64,000 nt of DNA from Scolanthus callimorphus (Eukaryota; Cnidaria; Anthozoa; Actiniaria; Edwardsiidae), in contig CM066913.1 in the NCBI GenBank assembly GCA_033964015.1, positions 28,732,790-28,796,789 of the forward strand, given 5' to 3'. Shown here piece after piece: positions 32,801 through 42,431 of the stretch. The first letter of the stretch is position 1, and each line of letters begins with the position of its first letter. Under the pieces are notes generated by a model. It was given only the letters and a program-made list of their open reading frames with translations. It did not search any database and was not told the DNA's origin. A program made the translations under genes and the position numbers.

Positions 32801-35800
32801 GAATCTGGAGATATTCAGGACTTGACCATGACTCGCGAATATGTACACTGTGTAACTGAAATGAGATTGGTGATGAACAACACTATTTTTCCTTCTGTTG
32901 TAATGATAAGATTTTACCCATCAGAAGTCAATTTCTACATGATGTGAAAGAGATCAATCCAACTTTATTTTTTTAGCTGTAACGATCTTTTTCTGTATTG
33001 TATCTCAATGAATGACGAATCGATCATTAATCGGACAGCTAAATTTATCAATGATTTAATGTACCAGTATGATCTACTATGATTTTTGGTACAGTTTTCC
33101 ATTTCTCTTAATGTTTGTATGATTTATTGTATGTATTCTCATGTATTGATAACGGTATAAGTAGAATAAACGTCTTCTTCATAATGGTGCAGCTCATTGC
33201 ATTTGGTGTGAGAATATTCAATTGTTTGTAACAACAATACAGGAAATGGTCATGCTGAAAAATTCACATTTTGTAGTGGGCGCTTTCCATTTGGCAAAAA
33301 ATCCCTGAATTTTCGGTTAGAAGTTAAATGGAAAGCGCCAAACCCGGGGAAAAGTTTCGAAAATTTGTGACAACCTTGGAGCTTACCCCAAAAGTGGGAA
33401 TTTTCGGAGAACTCGGAATTTCCGGGAATTTGTCCCTTTCCATTTGATTTCTGACCGAAATTCCCGGTGCAGACTGTTCTCGGACTTTCGTCCAATCGTG
33501 GCTGTTCTCGTGAATTACCGGATTGAGACCTTTCCATTTGACTCAGAGAACTACTGAGAATTCGAACCAGGATTTTTTGCAAAATGGAAAGCGCCCCAGA
33601 TTTTAAGGATATTATTGTCCATACATTTTTTTATTAACAACCTTTATTCGTTTAACATACACCGAATTCATAATTCACTTTTTCCAGATAAAGATGAAAG
33701 AGACTTTTATTTCAGTCAAAAATCATGCTCTTCAAGAGATAACTGCAGACTACAAATGTTCTGAAATCGTACCATTGATTAAATATTGACAGAATTAAAG
33801 GAGCTTTAACATACAAAGATTTGTATGGAATTTGTGATAGAAGCCTTACTAGCCTCGTTTTGGTGTATTTAGACTACTTCAGATGCTTATATCTTGTCCA
33901 TTATTCACTGGATTCATTTCAACTCAACACATCTTTTAGAAGTCATCAAGTGCTATAGCTTTTAATAATTGTCCTTTCAAATCTCTAATAGGTTTAAATT
34001 TTCAATCCCTATGCAAATGAGAAGCGGCCATTATTGAATAAGGTCTATTGATGCTAGCATATTGGTATTTTGCAAATTTCAGTAATCAAATTATTCACAA
34101 AGGACCAATGACCCTGTGTATCAGACCAATGACCCTGTGTATCAGACCAATGACCCTGTGTATCAGACCAATGACCCTGTGTATCAGACCAATCACCCTG
34201 TGTATCAGACCAATGACCCTGTGTATCAGACCAATGACCCTGTGTATCAGACCAATCACCCTGTGTATCAGACCAATCACCCTGTGTATCAGACCAATCA
34301 CCCTGTGTATCAGACCAATCACCCTGTGTATCAGACCAATCACCCTGTGTATCAGACCAATGACCCTGTGTATCAGACCAATGACCCTGTGTATCAGACC
34401 AATGACCCTGTGTATCAGACCAATGACCCTGTGTATCAGACCAATGACCCTGTGTATCAGACCATGACCCTGTGTATCAGACCAATGACCCTGTGTATCA
34501 GACCAATCACCCTGTGTATCAGACCAATCACCCTGTGTATCAGACCAATGACCCTGTGTATCAGACCAATGACCCTGTGTATCAGACCAATGACCCTGTG
34601 TATCAGACCAATGACCCTGTGTATCAGACCAATGACCCTGTGTATCAGACCAATGACCCTGTGTATCAGACCAATGACCCTGTGTATCAGACCAATCACC
34701 CTGTGTATCAGACCAATCACCCTGTGTATCAGACCATGACCCTGTGTATCAGACCAATCACCCTGTGTATCAGACCAATGACCCTGTGTATCAGACCAAT
34801 CACCCTGTGTATCAGACCAATGACCCTGTGTATCAGACCAATCACCCTGTGTATCAGACCAATGACCCTGTGTATCAGACCAATGACCCTGTGTATCAGA
34901 CCAATCACCCTGTGTATCAGACCAATGACCCTGTGTATCAGACCAATCACCCTGTGTATCAGACCAATGACCCTGTGTATCAGACCAATGACCCTGTGTA
35001 TCAGACCAATCACCCTGTGTATCAGACCAATGACCCTGTGTATCAGACCAATGACCCTGTGTATCAGACCAATCACCCTGTGTATCAGACCAATCACCCT
35101 GTGTATCAGACCAATGACCCTGTGTATCAGACCAATCACCCTGTGTATCAGACCAATCACCCTGTGTATCAGACCAATCACCCTGTGTATCAGACCAATG
35201 ACCCTGTGTATCAGACCAATGACCCTGTGTATCAGACCAAAGAATTACGGTACACACCACTTTATCACTCGGGCAATTAAAACAAAAAATAAACGAATAT
35301 TTTTAATTGTTTTGAACTTCCACATGGCAATCTTGTAAACCAGTACTCATTTTAAATGTATGTTATTTTTAATGTATCTGTACTGAATGATTCTCCATGT
35401 ATAAATTAAGTGTATGTATGTATGAGTGCCACTTTTTTAATGAGCCCTCTCATGTAAAATTACTATGTGATATTTATGAGGGAAATGGGTTTCAAAAAAG
35501 CATTTCTAGGCTCTTCTGGAAACTGAAGCATGCTGTTAAAATGTGACCATGAAATCAATCTCCAGAAAAAGTCAAGACAGTCAAATGAATAGCTCAGTCA
35601 GGTCAGTAGGTCCCAGGCCTGGAGGTGGGGGTCCCAGGTATACCTGTAAACTTCCACAGTTTGGTGTCTGTGATCACAATGGAAAACTCTATGGGACCAG
35701 CAGAGGTCAGAACAAGCCGGCGACCAATGGAGCTCCAGCGGCTGCTTCACGTTTAATCGCCGCCTTCAATTTACCAATGTGAGACACAAAAAGTTCTCAC

Positions 35801-36202
35801 CACTTTTTAAAAAGCAGCCTGACATCATTAGCTGTACCTGAGACTCAACCTGATGATAATGAGGCTCACCTTATTGTTTGTGAACAAAAACTGGAATCCT
35901 TAAAATTGTAGTTCCTCTAAATATCCCAGCTACACGCCTGTGTCAGAATCGACTTGCTTTGAAGCTACAAATGTTGGCTGTCAGTTTTCTTTGGCAGCTG
36001 GCTACTTTTCTTTTGTGGCCGGCTACTTTTCTTTTGAGCAGCCACCGACTTGAAAACATTCTGACAGCCCTGGACCAGTAACATTATTTTAAGAGCATTA
36101 ATGAAATATTCATGTACCAACCTTTGAGTTTTTCTGTCTTTTGTTTTTCTTAAAAAACAAATCATCTAGGGTTTTCCTTTTCTTTTTAGCCTCCTTGTCC
36201 AT
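20741..36202 (-). CDS. SFMBT: SFMBT orthologue: Polycomb-type four-MBT, SLED and SAM protein
   Basis: SFMBT proteins bind methyl-lysine histone tails and join Pho/YY1 in the PhoRC Polycomb complex in the nucleus. Minus-strand exons: 36202-36118, 32368-32278, 31487-30927, 30849-30502, 30376-30294, 29552-29315, 28453-28105, 24135-23915, 23509-23428, 21958-21711, 20865-20741. Domain order along about 809 residues: basic N-terminus; MBT1-4 (MKLEAKD, CYWVASIVE, FQSGMKLEAVNP, EIGFKLEAVD, each ending in a W-C or W-G block); a Pro/Ser/Thr linker with a SUMO-interaction-like IDLTDD; SLED (CGPYLDKRKLSGLPPVIGPA); SAM (WSVGEVVSFIGS..VDGKALMLLSL..LGPAIKL). MBT count plus SLED and SAM distinguishes it from L3MBTL and MBTD1. 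Three frame breaks (near 20808, 31140 and 31471) each need one extra base; two more junctions (exons 6-7 and 7-8) do not join in phase as drawn. Confidence 0.9.
20866..21553 (-). repeat. 66-bp minisatellite carrying the last SFMBT acceptor site
   Basis: Ten to eleven tandem units contain CTAGACAAAC (plus strand), i.e. GTTTGTCTAG on the gene strand, which is exactly the authentic exon 11 acceptor. Spacing is 58 bp for the unit next to the exon and about 66 bp afterwards. Units also share GTACTGAACAAATAAACCG. Confidence 0.93.
21711..21958 (-). CDS. SFMBT: SFMBT exon 10 (linker and first half of SAM)
   Basis: Pro/Lys-rich linker, then ISVWSVGEVVSFIGSRDCRK and FSDVFKEQ, the first helices of a SAM domain. 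Acceptor TATCACAG, donor CAG|GTATGC. Confidence 0.9.
22026..22237. mobile_element. Palindromic MITE with arms of about 95 bp
   Basis: Left GACCAAATCGGCTAACGG and right GTAGCCGATTTGGCC pair, as do TGTGATGATTCCTTTGGGTG and CAAGGGAATCATCACAT. It lies in SFMBT intron 9. Confidence 0.85.
22351..23340. mobile_element. 990-bp TIR element with a LINE fragment inside
   Basis: About 105-bp inverted termini start GTCTAGTCGGTAGAGGGG and are flanked by TA (22349-22350, 23341-23342). Between them lies a LINE 3' fragment. No transposase frame is seen. Confidence 0.8.
22484..22800 (-). mobile_element. LINE 3' end (reverse transcriptase C-terminus)
   Basis: The minus strand reads KYNLRNSLGNLFVPRPNKTA and FQYRGAVLWNSFPNSIK, the C-terminal reverse-transcriptase block of jockey/CR1-type LINEs. 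It ends in an AATAAAG stretch and a TTGATTGATTGA tail. It is 5'-truncated and lies within the TIR element. Confidence 0.75.
23428..23509 (-). CDS. SFMBT: SFMBT exon 9 (end of SLED)
   Basis: Encodes TLTTKLSVCPNVFSLNKVAL, equivalent to the KLECCPNLFS block of vertebrate SLED. 82 nt, phase 0 in and 1 out; donor GTGAGT. Confidence 0.88.
23693..23865. mobile_element. MITE with GGATCCAGGGG-type termini
   Basis: GTGGCGGATCCAGGGGTGG at the left and CTGGATCCGCCCCTG at the right are inverted, about 173 bp apart. It lies in SFMBT intron 8. Confidence 0.75.
23915..24135 (-). CDS. SFMBT: SFMBT exon 8 (SLED domain)
   Basis: Encodes STCSCGPYLDKRKLSGLPPV then IGPAKANTVLRQLVEH to FASILR, matching the SLED (DUF3588) signature GPYL..PxxxGPxK. 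With acceptor TGTAG (24136) the phase does not meet exon 7; a second AG eight bases further (GCGAAG) would. The true start is therefore uncertain by 8 bp. Confidence 0.88.
24136..24540. other. SFMBT intron 7, acceptor-side flank
   Basis: It might hide a small exon needed for phase between exons 7 and 8, but no candidate is convincing. Confidence 0.35.
26257..26434. mobile_element. 178-bp MITE inside the 48-bp array, copy 1
   Basis: Inverted ends GAGCAGATTTCGTATGACTG and CAGTCATACGAAATCTGCTC, flanked by TA taken from a repeat unit (GCTA|..|TATTACC). The interior is CG-rich (CCGCGACCGTGACCGCGCCG). Confidence 0.92.
27588..27765. mobile_element. 178-bp MITE inside the 48-bp array, copy 2
   Basis: Sequence and insertion site match copy 1, so it was copied with the array rather than inserted independently. 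Confidence 0.92.
28105..28453 (-). CDS. SFMBT: SFMBT exon 7 (linker with SUMO-interaction-like motif)
   Basis: A Pro/Ser/Thr-rich linker starting ATSQRRAKAESEASSSK and ending SDTIDLTDDADLIKRKGMIQ. IDLTDD followed by acidic residues fits a SUMO-interaction motif. The donor CAG|GTAATA is the first base of the 48-bp array, whose units stay open in this frame. Confidence 0.82.
28549..28957. mobile_element. Decayed TIR element with GGGAGGTACTCC ends
   Basis: AGTGACACTCAAGGGAGGTA at the left and GGGAGTACCTCCCCCC..AAGTGGCACT at the right are imperfect inverted repeats. SFMBT intron 6. Confidence 0.5.
29315..29552 (-). CDS. SFMBT: SFMBT exon 6 (MBT4 core)
   Basis: Encodes EVPKTEFEIGFKLEAVDQ to YDLFPINWCSMHGHPLLTP. 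In fly Sfmbt the fourth repeat carries the methyl-lysine pocket. The donor AAAA|GTAAGA leaves phase 1, whereas exon 7 needs phase 2; a missing A in the AAAA run would explain this. Confidence 0.9.
29553..30293. other. SFMBT intron 5
   Basis: AT-rich, with short CAGCAACAACAA-type simple sequence near 30236-30270. No other feature. Confidence 0.5.
30294..30376 (-). CDS. SFMBT: SFMBT exon 5 (start of MBT4)
   Basis: Encodes YPTKAFTWSGYLSYANAKAA, with the W-x-x-Y-L and A-x-x-A-P arm motifs of an MBT repeat. 83 nt, in phase on both sides. Confidence 0.9.
30502..30849 (-). CDS. SFMBT: SFMBT exon 4 (MBT3)
   Basis: Encodes ADWSKIIDDI, MHGFQSGMKLEAVNP and FPCGWCEKNNVSVIPPR. Clean frame, 348 nt; acceptor GTTTAG, donor GTATGG. 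Confidence 0.93.
30927..31487 (-). CDS. SFMBT: SFMBT exon 3 (MBT1 and MBT2, two frame breaks)
   Basis: It reads KTLGL, then PGMKLEAKD to PIGWCARTN (MBT1), a glutamate run, and CGHKLEVQDMEDPLCYWVAS to SLGWGRKNG (MBT2). Frames break near 31471 and 31140; one extra base at each restores collinearity with SFMBT and the phase of exon 4. The acceptor used is GATGACAG; the stronger-looking CTGCAG 11 bases upstream would put the exon out of frame. Confidence 0.85.
31588..31798. mobile_element. MITE with TCAGRGCCCRACA termini
   Basis: TCAGAGCCCGACACT at the left and TGTTGGGCCCTGA at the right are inverted; the interior has repeated GTCGCCAATGG. SFMBT intron 2. Confidence 0.7.
32278..32368 (-). CDS. 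SFMBT: SFMBT exon 2 (start of MBT1)
   Basis: Encodes SDDDDEEFFVWEDYLQKC through AVPSSAFN; the W-E-x-Y-L and A-x-P motifs are the N-terminal arm of an MBT repeat. Donor GTAAGT, phase 2. Confidence 0.85.
32640..33178 (+). mobile_element. LINE C-terminal fragment
   Basis: The plus-strand frame at 32624-32947 contains NVQYRKAVARFRLSAHRFPV and a decayed Cys/His region, the downstream part of a LINE reverse-transcriptase protein. It lies antisense in SFMBT intron 1. Confidence 0.65.
33278..33596. mobile_element. MITE with GGGCGCTTTCCATTTKGC termini
   Basis: GGGCGCTTTCCATTTGGC and its inverse TGCAAAATGGAAAGCGCCCC bound a 319-bp element; GGAAAGCGCC and TTTCCATTTG recur inside. SFMBT intron 1. Confidence 0.8.
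34104..35240. repeat. 21-bp minisatellite in SFMBT intron 1
   Basis: About 54 copies of a 21-bp unit starting ACCAATSACCCTG, with one G/C dimorphism at the S position. Two units lack one base (near 34464 and 34734), which switches the reading frame of the spurious ORFs. Long open frames on both strands are a by-product of the multiple-of-three length. Confidence 0.97.
35241..36117. other. SFMBT intron 1, donor-side part
   Basis: No repeat or exon recognised. A 79-codon plus frame (35543-35782) has no family match I know. Confidence 0.4.
36118..36202 (-). CDS. SFMBT: SFMBT exon 1 (predicted start)
   Basis: MDKEAKKKRKTLDDLFFKK and a basic tail, a likely nuclear localisation signal. The donor GTTG|GTACAT leaves phase 1, which joins exon 2 to give A-SDDDDEE. 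Chosen because it is the only open minus-strand frame upstream that joins in phase; there is no homology support. Confidence 0.6.
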
Positions 36203-37498
36203 TGTCTTTTATTGGATGTGTTCAGTCGATTGCATTGTTGAAAACTGGTCAAATGGCTAGGCAGTTTCAGCTGAAAAAAAATCCATCTCCTTGTTAAAAC
36301 TAAATTCCTTCTCACTACTTTTGACTTCTTATTGACCCACAATGCCATGGAGGGGGGGGGGGGGGGTAGGACTTTCAAATATGGAGGTAAATGATGGAAT
36401 GATTTGTGAGCATTTCAGTCAGAGATGTAGTCTGACCTAGGAGGCCTAATATTAAATAAACATGCTCCTAATGTGTGCCTGGGTCGGTTTTATGAAATCA
36501 CAACCAACAAAACAATGCAGAGCTCACGAGAAATCAAGTATTCTATAGTCTAGTAAGCTTAATTTGGTTCTATCTTGTTGTCAAAGTAATCTTTCCGTTA
36601 TATAACTGTATTGTATTGTTTTTTTCAACAAGCAACTTTCTCTCTTAAAGTTACAAAATCATTTCCACTGCACAAAAGACATGCTGATGTGTGGATGAAG
36701 CGAAGATTCTGTGCTCGAATCGTGCAGTGTAGAATCTGCAGAAGCGAGATACACAAAGGGACAATTGAATTGACATATTTCTCTTCATCGAAATCAGAGC
36801 AGTCTTAATTTTTGCCTGGAAAGAGTTCAATACTATCGATAGCTACATACTCACTGTTTTGTGCAGCAGTAAGGAATTTGAAGCAGTAAAACAGGCCAAG
36901 ATTTAACTCTACTCGTCAACTCACGCTTGGAAATCCGCGCGAGCCACGACCGACCAAACAACGCACACTCATGAACTGTGGGTAAAAATATCTTAGAATT
37001 GCCCGGATGTAAAATACACAGCTATACCACATATTTACTTTGTGCTGCATGTCCATCACAGAGATAATTTTATCGATCAATCGTCACACTGTATTTTGTT
37101 CAAAATAATGTTTACATAGAAATTAGCAAAAATATAATTGCATTCGCCAAAGGGTACTAAAACTAAAACAATTTCTAGTGGTTACAAAAATTATTGAAGG
37201 ATGCTATGGTCCATCCCTTACAAAAATATTTCACTACCAAATATAGTTGAAATATTGTTTACAGATACTGTAAAAACTCCTGTTGGGAGAGAAATACGGT
37301 ATTATCATAAAATATAATAATAATAAAACAAATTCACAGAAAGCCTGCGATGCGAAAGGGTACATGCAGCGGTTGTTGTCATGACAACGAGTCATTCCTT
37401 CGAACGAGCCAGCTGGCATGTGGTTTTAGTACACAATTCGTAAACATTGGCTGTCTGCGGTCACTTTCACTTCAATTTTTTCACTTCTAGCGCCACCA
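36203..37498. promoter_or_regulatory. Head-to-head region of SFMBT and the coiled-coil gene
   Basis: The two predicted start codons lie 1.3 kb apart on opposite strands, so this interval should hold both promoters. A G run lies at 36352-36366. A 65-codon plus frame (36611-36808) has four Cys near CARIVQCRICRSE but no recognisable family. Confidence 0.4.
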
Positions 37499-37680
37499 AT
37501 GAGCCACGTAAACCCCCTTCGACCTGTGGATGTCAAGCGGACGGTGCATTTGGAAACGGAGGATTCCCACCAAACGCTGGAAGAGAGAAAACTCCATGGC
37601 AAACGTACGGCATACATGCAAAGGAATCAGATGTATGTGAAGTCGATGTATGGGAATCCAGTGGAAAAAGAACGACTTCG
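37499..37680 (+). CDS. Coiled-coil gene exon 1
   Basis: Start codon to CTTCG|GTACGT, ending in phase 2 within an Arg codon. Shorter frames overlapping it in other phases are shadows. Confidence 0.83.
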
Positions 37681-38854
37681 GTACGTCCAGGCAACGGGTT
37701 GATATTCACACTCAATCAGAAAATAGTTATAGCCACGGGAAATACAGATATTGGTTAAGAACTTTGGTTTTCATTCAGGTGGTAGTGGGGTGTGAATTTA
37801 TTCAAAAATCTGGAGTACAACATAATAAACTTGTGTGTGTTCTACTTAACTTAATATAATAAGTTTGTACATCTTGTTTTGATCGTTTCGTATATAATTC
37901 AAAGGTAATTTAACTTTTGCCTCCTAAACTTACAATGGTATTGATCAAATGTTTATATTCGAACGGACTTTCTGCGTTCTGTTTATCGCTACAAAACACG
38001 TTACTAAGACAGACGGTGGTGTTTCATGTCATTTGCATGACATTTCCTCTCAGACAGAGGTCTTAAACAATATTAATATTGGTTTGCCAATAATTAAAGG
38101 TCTATAATATAAGAAATGGAAGCGTTTTTGTATACAGAAAAATCGTGTTTCCCTATAACTCTAAGGAGGTATCAGAATTTTCCTGAAGGCGTCTCTTTGC
38201 CTGGTGTGAAAATTAATTAAGACGTTCTAGCGTTCTAACTCCCCTGGGTATAAGTTAAATTTAAGTTAGCTTTATAAATCTAGTCATCATTTGTTGCAGT
38301 CAAAAGACAATGAAGCGTTCCCCCTAGAGTGGAATATTCAGTTCATTATTTCTTTCATTATTCGTTCCAAAAATGCAGTTTTCTGAGTACACGCAACTGT
38401 TCACCCAGTGATATTGAATTGTGGAATACATTTTTGAAATGAATAATAATGCAATAGTGAATTGAATATTCCTCTTTAGGGGGCACGCTTCATGTCTTTT
38501 GACTGTAATGAAATGATTAGTATCAAAGATTCAACAAACATTTAAAAATATCTTCTGAATTATATTCAACTTTTTATTTTATTTCTGACATGCAGACAAA
38601 AACACAGGGCTGCTTTACAACAACAGATGGCCGAGCAAGATAACAAGCACAGGGATTTCTTGGAGACTAGATATAAGGAGAGTGATTTTGCCATTCAGTA
38701 TGATGAGGCATGTAAACAGCAAGACAGGGAAGATGAGATGAGGAGAAGGGAGCACATGAAACAATACAGAGTTGATAATAAAAAGGTGAGAGTACAATGT
38801 CTGGTCAAAGACATAGACATAGACATAGATAATCTTTATTGTGACATGTGACAT

Positions 38855-38886
<32 letters not shown>

Positions 38887-39988
38887 CCCCCCCCCCATTG
38901 AAGGGTGTTGAAAGGTGATCCCCCCTCTCCTCTGGAATTTCTGAAGAAAAATACAGTATTTGTATGGAAATATAAGGTAAATTGACCCACCCACCCCTCC
39001 GGAATTTCCATCCAATGCCCCACCCCTCCGGAATTTCCTTCCAATGCCCTTCCATGGGCAAAGTGTCATTGAAAAGTGGAATAAAATAAAACAATTAGCA
39101 CAGTGCTGTCAATAAAAATGGACTTTTGTATAATATTATCAAAAACAAGTTTCTACAACATCTAAATAAATTTGTTTCAATTGTCCTCATGGGAGACCCA
39201 TATATGGAAAAGTTGGTGATGCTGGACACTAAAAAAAATTCACAATATGGGCCTGGCTCTTATAAATTTTATCCCATCCCAGAGAGATATAGCAAAGACG
39301 AAGCTACACTATAGAACCTTGTAAGATCAAACTCTAAACCGAAGGTGTAAATGCTGAGTAGTAAACTAATGTAAGCAATTCAAACCTCAAACAAACAAGA
39401 ACTTTGGGTTTTCCTGTGAAAAACTGCTTCAGACAGCACCCCTAAGCAAGCAGACCTTTGGAACCCCTAAAAGTTAGGTTATAGCACATGTTACATTATG
39501 TGGGAGTCCTCCCTGCGGGCAATTTTTTCATGCATGTAAAAATGAAGGTGGAAAACAATCAATTTCAAGACAAAGGCTTTTGTAGCTCAGCTCTGCAAGC
39601 TCTTCTGGTTTAGACATGTTACAGCATGAGATCACAGTAGTGCTGAGCTGCAGATATCCCCTGGTGCAATAATCATTTAAATGTAAAATGTACCTAAAAG
39701 TGGTGGTGGCTGTGGGCTTAACAGGAAAATAATGTCTAGCTACATGTACACTTGTCTCTTGCTAAGGATCTAAAACATTTGGCATGGCTTGTCATGAGCT
39801 ACCTATGGGTGGAGTTTTACTGAAATGTTCTGGTTGAATTTTACTATCATAACTTATTTTGTAATGTCTTCCAACAGAGGATGGAAGAGGAAGCTCAAAA
39901 AAGAAAGATTAACAGAGAATCAGAGAACCTGAAAGAGCGCAAACTCCTGTCAGAAAATCCTGTCAACTGGAGCAAAACACTACACTAA
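37499..39988 (+). CDS. Uncharacterised 160-residue coiled-coil protein (three exons)
   Basis: Exons 37499-37680, 38596-38785 and 39878-39988 total 483 nt with an intact frame and phase-matched GT-AG junctions. The protein starts MSHVNPLRPVDVKRTVHLE, has a tyrosine-containing central block (RTAYMQRNQMYVKSMYGNP), then a long Glu/Lys/Arg/Gln helix (ALQQQMAEQDNKHRDFLETR, QDREDEMRRREHMKQYRV) and ends NPVNWSKTLH. The composition resembles ciliary or microtubule-associated coiled-coil proteins, but I cannot name the family. It is head-to-head with SFMBT and tail-to-tail with GTF3C6. A poly(A) signal AATAAA is at 40341. Confidence 0.85.
38297..38505. mobile_element. MITE with CAGTCAAAAGACA termini
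   Basis: CAGTCAAAAGACAATGAAGCG and CGCTTCATGTCTTTTGACTG are inverted, with further pairing (GGAATATTCAGTTCA/TGAATTGAATATTCC). In intron 1 of the coiled-coil gene. Confidence 0.85.
38596..38785 (+). CDS. Coiled-coil gene exon 2
   Basis: Acceptor ACATGCAG, then QKHRAALQQQMAEQ through YRVDNKK, donor AAAAAG|GTGAGA. 190 nt; joins exon 1 in phase. Confidence 0.87.
38860..39060. mobile_element. Poly(C)-containing repeat fragment
   Basis: A run of about 20 C near 38877-38896 and repeated CCACCCCTCCGGAATTTCC. It resembles the better-bounded elements at 42197 and 58885; ends are unclear. Confidence 0.45.
39878..39988 (+). CDS. Coiled-coil gene exon 3 and stop
   Basis: Acceptor TTCCAACAG, then RMEEEAQKRKINRESENLK to NPVNWSKTLH and TAA. 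Confidence 0.87.
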   Translation, partial: RMEEEAQKRKINRESENLKERKLLSENPVNWSKTLH

Positions 39989-40340
39989 ACAGATTATTAG
40001 ACCAAAAGAGGGATGACAAATATATAATGCACCATCAATATATTGATGCACAACAGCAAATGGTTGCACCAATACAGGGGGATTAAAAGACCAGCTGTAC
40101 ACAAATTACTGTATACTCCTTAGATCACAACATACAAATGCCCAAACTCAACCATCATAATCATCTATAGAATGGGAGTCTACAGTTATAAGCTTATTGT
40201 CATGCACGTAAAAATTCAAATGCATGTGTGGACAAAAATCACAAAGAAATTTAAACATCACTGGTTTTGTGTAATCCCTGTTTAATATGTGCCAGGCTAT
40301 TCTCACAAAATATTAGTATTTAAAACTTTTGCCATTTTAT

Positions 40341-40346
40341 AATAAA
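40341..40346 (+). promoter_or_regulatory. Poly(A) signal AATAAA of the coiled-coil gene
   Basis: AATAAA lies about 350 bp after the stop codon on the gene strand, in an AT-rich context. Confidence 0.5.
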
Positions 40347-40610
40347 TGTATAATATGGTGATAAGAAAATTGGGATGCCTTGTAATACACTATTTCTTTT
40401 GGGTACTTTTTATTCTTTTTTGGGTACAGTTTTCATTCTAGGAACTCTGCACCAACTAAGTAGTTGTGTTTCAAAGTGTTCCCTGAATCAAACATCTAAG
40501 AGTAGCTTTTGTAAAACCTCTAAGTGATGTTTGTAGCTGCTGAGTGTTAGTTGTGTGATCAAAGGAAGCTGCTAACACGGTGTGCCTGTTGCTTCAGAAT
40601 TTGCAGAATT

Positions 40611-40991
40611 ACACTCTTTTTTTATAAGAACCTTTTTTATAAGAACGTTCAGCCTGAAATTTACCCAAATTTTAAGAACATGCTAAGAACATGCCTGAGC
40701 CTCAGATAGGAGCAAAGTAGATTTTTTTTCAGTGATGTGTTCTAAAATCCAGAATCAAATGTGTTAATAATAACGACCTTCAATATTGTAATTTATAAAC
40801 TCTCTTTTAAGAAGTATTTAAAAATACTTCATTGGTATGTATCCTTCTATAAGATCTATCATATTTCAGGTTCCGACGTCACTGACATGTAAGAACATCC
40901 GTAAGAACATTTTCCAGCCTCAAACTGCTCCAAAAATAAGAACGGCCTAGCCTCAACTGAAAATTAGACGTTCTTATGAAAAAAAGAGTGT
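40611..40991. mobile_element. MITE with ACACTCTTTTTTTATAAGAAC termini
   Basis: ACACTCTTTTTTTATAAGAA at the left and GTTCTTATGAAAAAAAGAGT at the right are inverted, 381 bp apart; subterminal AAGAACAT and CAGCCT motifs repeat in both halves. Confidence 0.85.
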
Positions 40992-41824
40992 ATGAACTAT
41001 TTCAGTTATAAAGCCAGATAGAATATAATTATTATACCGGTAATATATGCTTTTAAAATGATTAAAAAAAAAAACATTCTTGATCTGCTAGAAGGATGAT
41101 TATCAAAGTTTCCAGCTCAATACAGGTAATATGCAAGTTTACAGGGACTTCAACCCTAGGACTTTACAAATCAGGAAAACCTTGGAATTTCAGACAAAAT
41201 ACAAAGGATTGAAAAAGACTGTACAGGAGATATGGTTAAAGCTTTTGATTCTCTGTACAAATAGGTTATACAAACATAAGCTTTCGACTTTAGCCAAGAG
41301 TCGTGATCACAGTGTGACAGGTGGAATTGTCACACTCTCTTACAGTCACGCACTACAGGAACATGTGACTGTAAGAGATGGTCCCACACGTGGGGGAGCT
41401 TTAACCATATCTTCTTAAAATACAAAGGTTATATGAGAAAATTCCAAGAAAAACCAGGAGAAGTACAACAATGCAGGAAACATTTTTGGGAGACAGGCGT
41501 GAACAATCTTGAGACTCCTGGCAAAACTGGGAGAGTTGAAGTCACAGAGCTTAAGAAAGTGTGGTTAAAAGAGTGTTCCTTTTCTTATGTTATTATAGTG
41601 TATAGAATTACAATTCCCTGATAGAATGAAATTTAGGTAGCTATAAAAATATGTCATAATCATTAATTTATTCTTGTTTTTGTAAAAGCAGATATGTCTT
41701 TTTATAAAATAGATCATTGCTAGGGTTTCTTAGATATGGTGTCATATGGGGGGAAGAACACAAATTGTCTAGTGCCAACCCTGTAAAACACAATATAGTA
41801 GTATCTTTTTTTACATTTTGCATT
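40992..41824. other. Intergenic, tail-to-tail interval
   Basis: A hairpin-prone stretch at 41300-41390 (GTGACAGGTGGAATTGTCAC; CTTACAGTCACG / GTGACTGTAAG). Short plus frames have no known family. Confidence 0.4.
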
Positions 41825-41830
41825 TTTATT
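41825..41830 (-). promoter_or_regulatory. Poly(A) signal AATAAA of GTF3C6
   Basis: AATAAA on the gene strand (TTTATT on plus), about 110 bp after the GTF3C6 stop. Confidence 0.6.
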
Positions 41831-41937
41831 ACAGGAGTAAAATAAAAAACCACATATAAAACTAAGGTTGCTTTCAGTGTCTTTCTTCCAATTGTCTGTC
41901 TTTCCTTATAAATACTGCATTTCAATGTTATATGTTC

Positions 41938-42018
41938 TCACTTTGAACCACCAGACTTTGAATTTGTTGAAGTTAGTTCCTCTGATGCAGGCGATGTTGA
42001 TGAAGCATCTTTGCTCTC
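41938..42018 (-). CDS. GTF3C6: GTF3C6 exon 6 and stop
   Basis: ESKDASSTSPASEELTSTNS and a GGSK end, then TGA. Low-complexity tail; assigned because it is in phase and directly followed by a poly(A) signal. Confidence 0.85.
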   Translation of the reverse strand, partial: ESKDASSTSPASEELTSTNSKSGGSK

Positions 42019-42396
42019 CTTAAAAAAAGTAACACAGACGGATGAATTAAATAGGAATAATCCAGATTATCCACTTATTTTCTGGAACCACACATTCATG
42101 AATAAAAAATTCATGAATAAGTTAATAAGAACAACACAATAGAAATATAATAAGAATCACCGGACCATGGCATGTTTTAAATCTGATACAACCACTAATG
42201 GGCAATTCCAGAAAATAAAGGTATCCCCCCCCCCCCCCACGGGCGGCATTTGGAAATTCCGATGGGATGGGGGGGTTTAAGAGCTCGGAATTTTGATTGC
42301 AAGGGGGGGTTTTCGAAGCTGGATTTCTTAAACCTGCCCGAATTCTATATGCATGGGGGGGTAAACCATTTTGGAAATTCTGGATGCATTGGGGGT

Positions 42397-42431
<35 letters not shown>

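Noticed and set aside
34048..35338. Open frames rich in YQTNDPV, TLCIRPM or IGLIHRV
   Set aside because: These are the 21-bp minisatellite read in different frames; no start context or homology.
36611..36808. Cys-containing plus frame (CARIVQCRICRSE)
   Set aside because: Four Cys without a recognisable zinc-finger spacing or exon boundaries.
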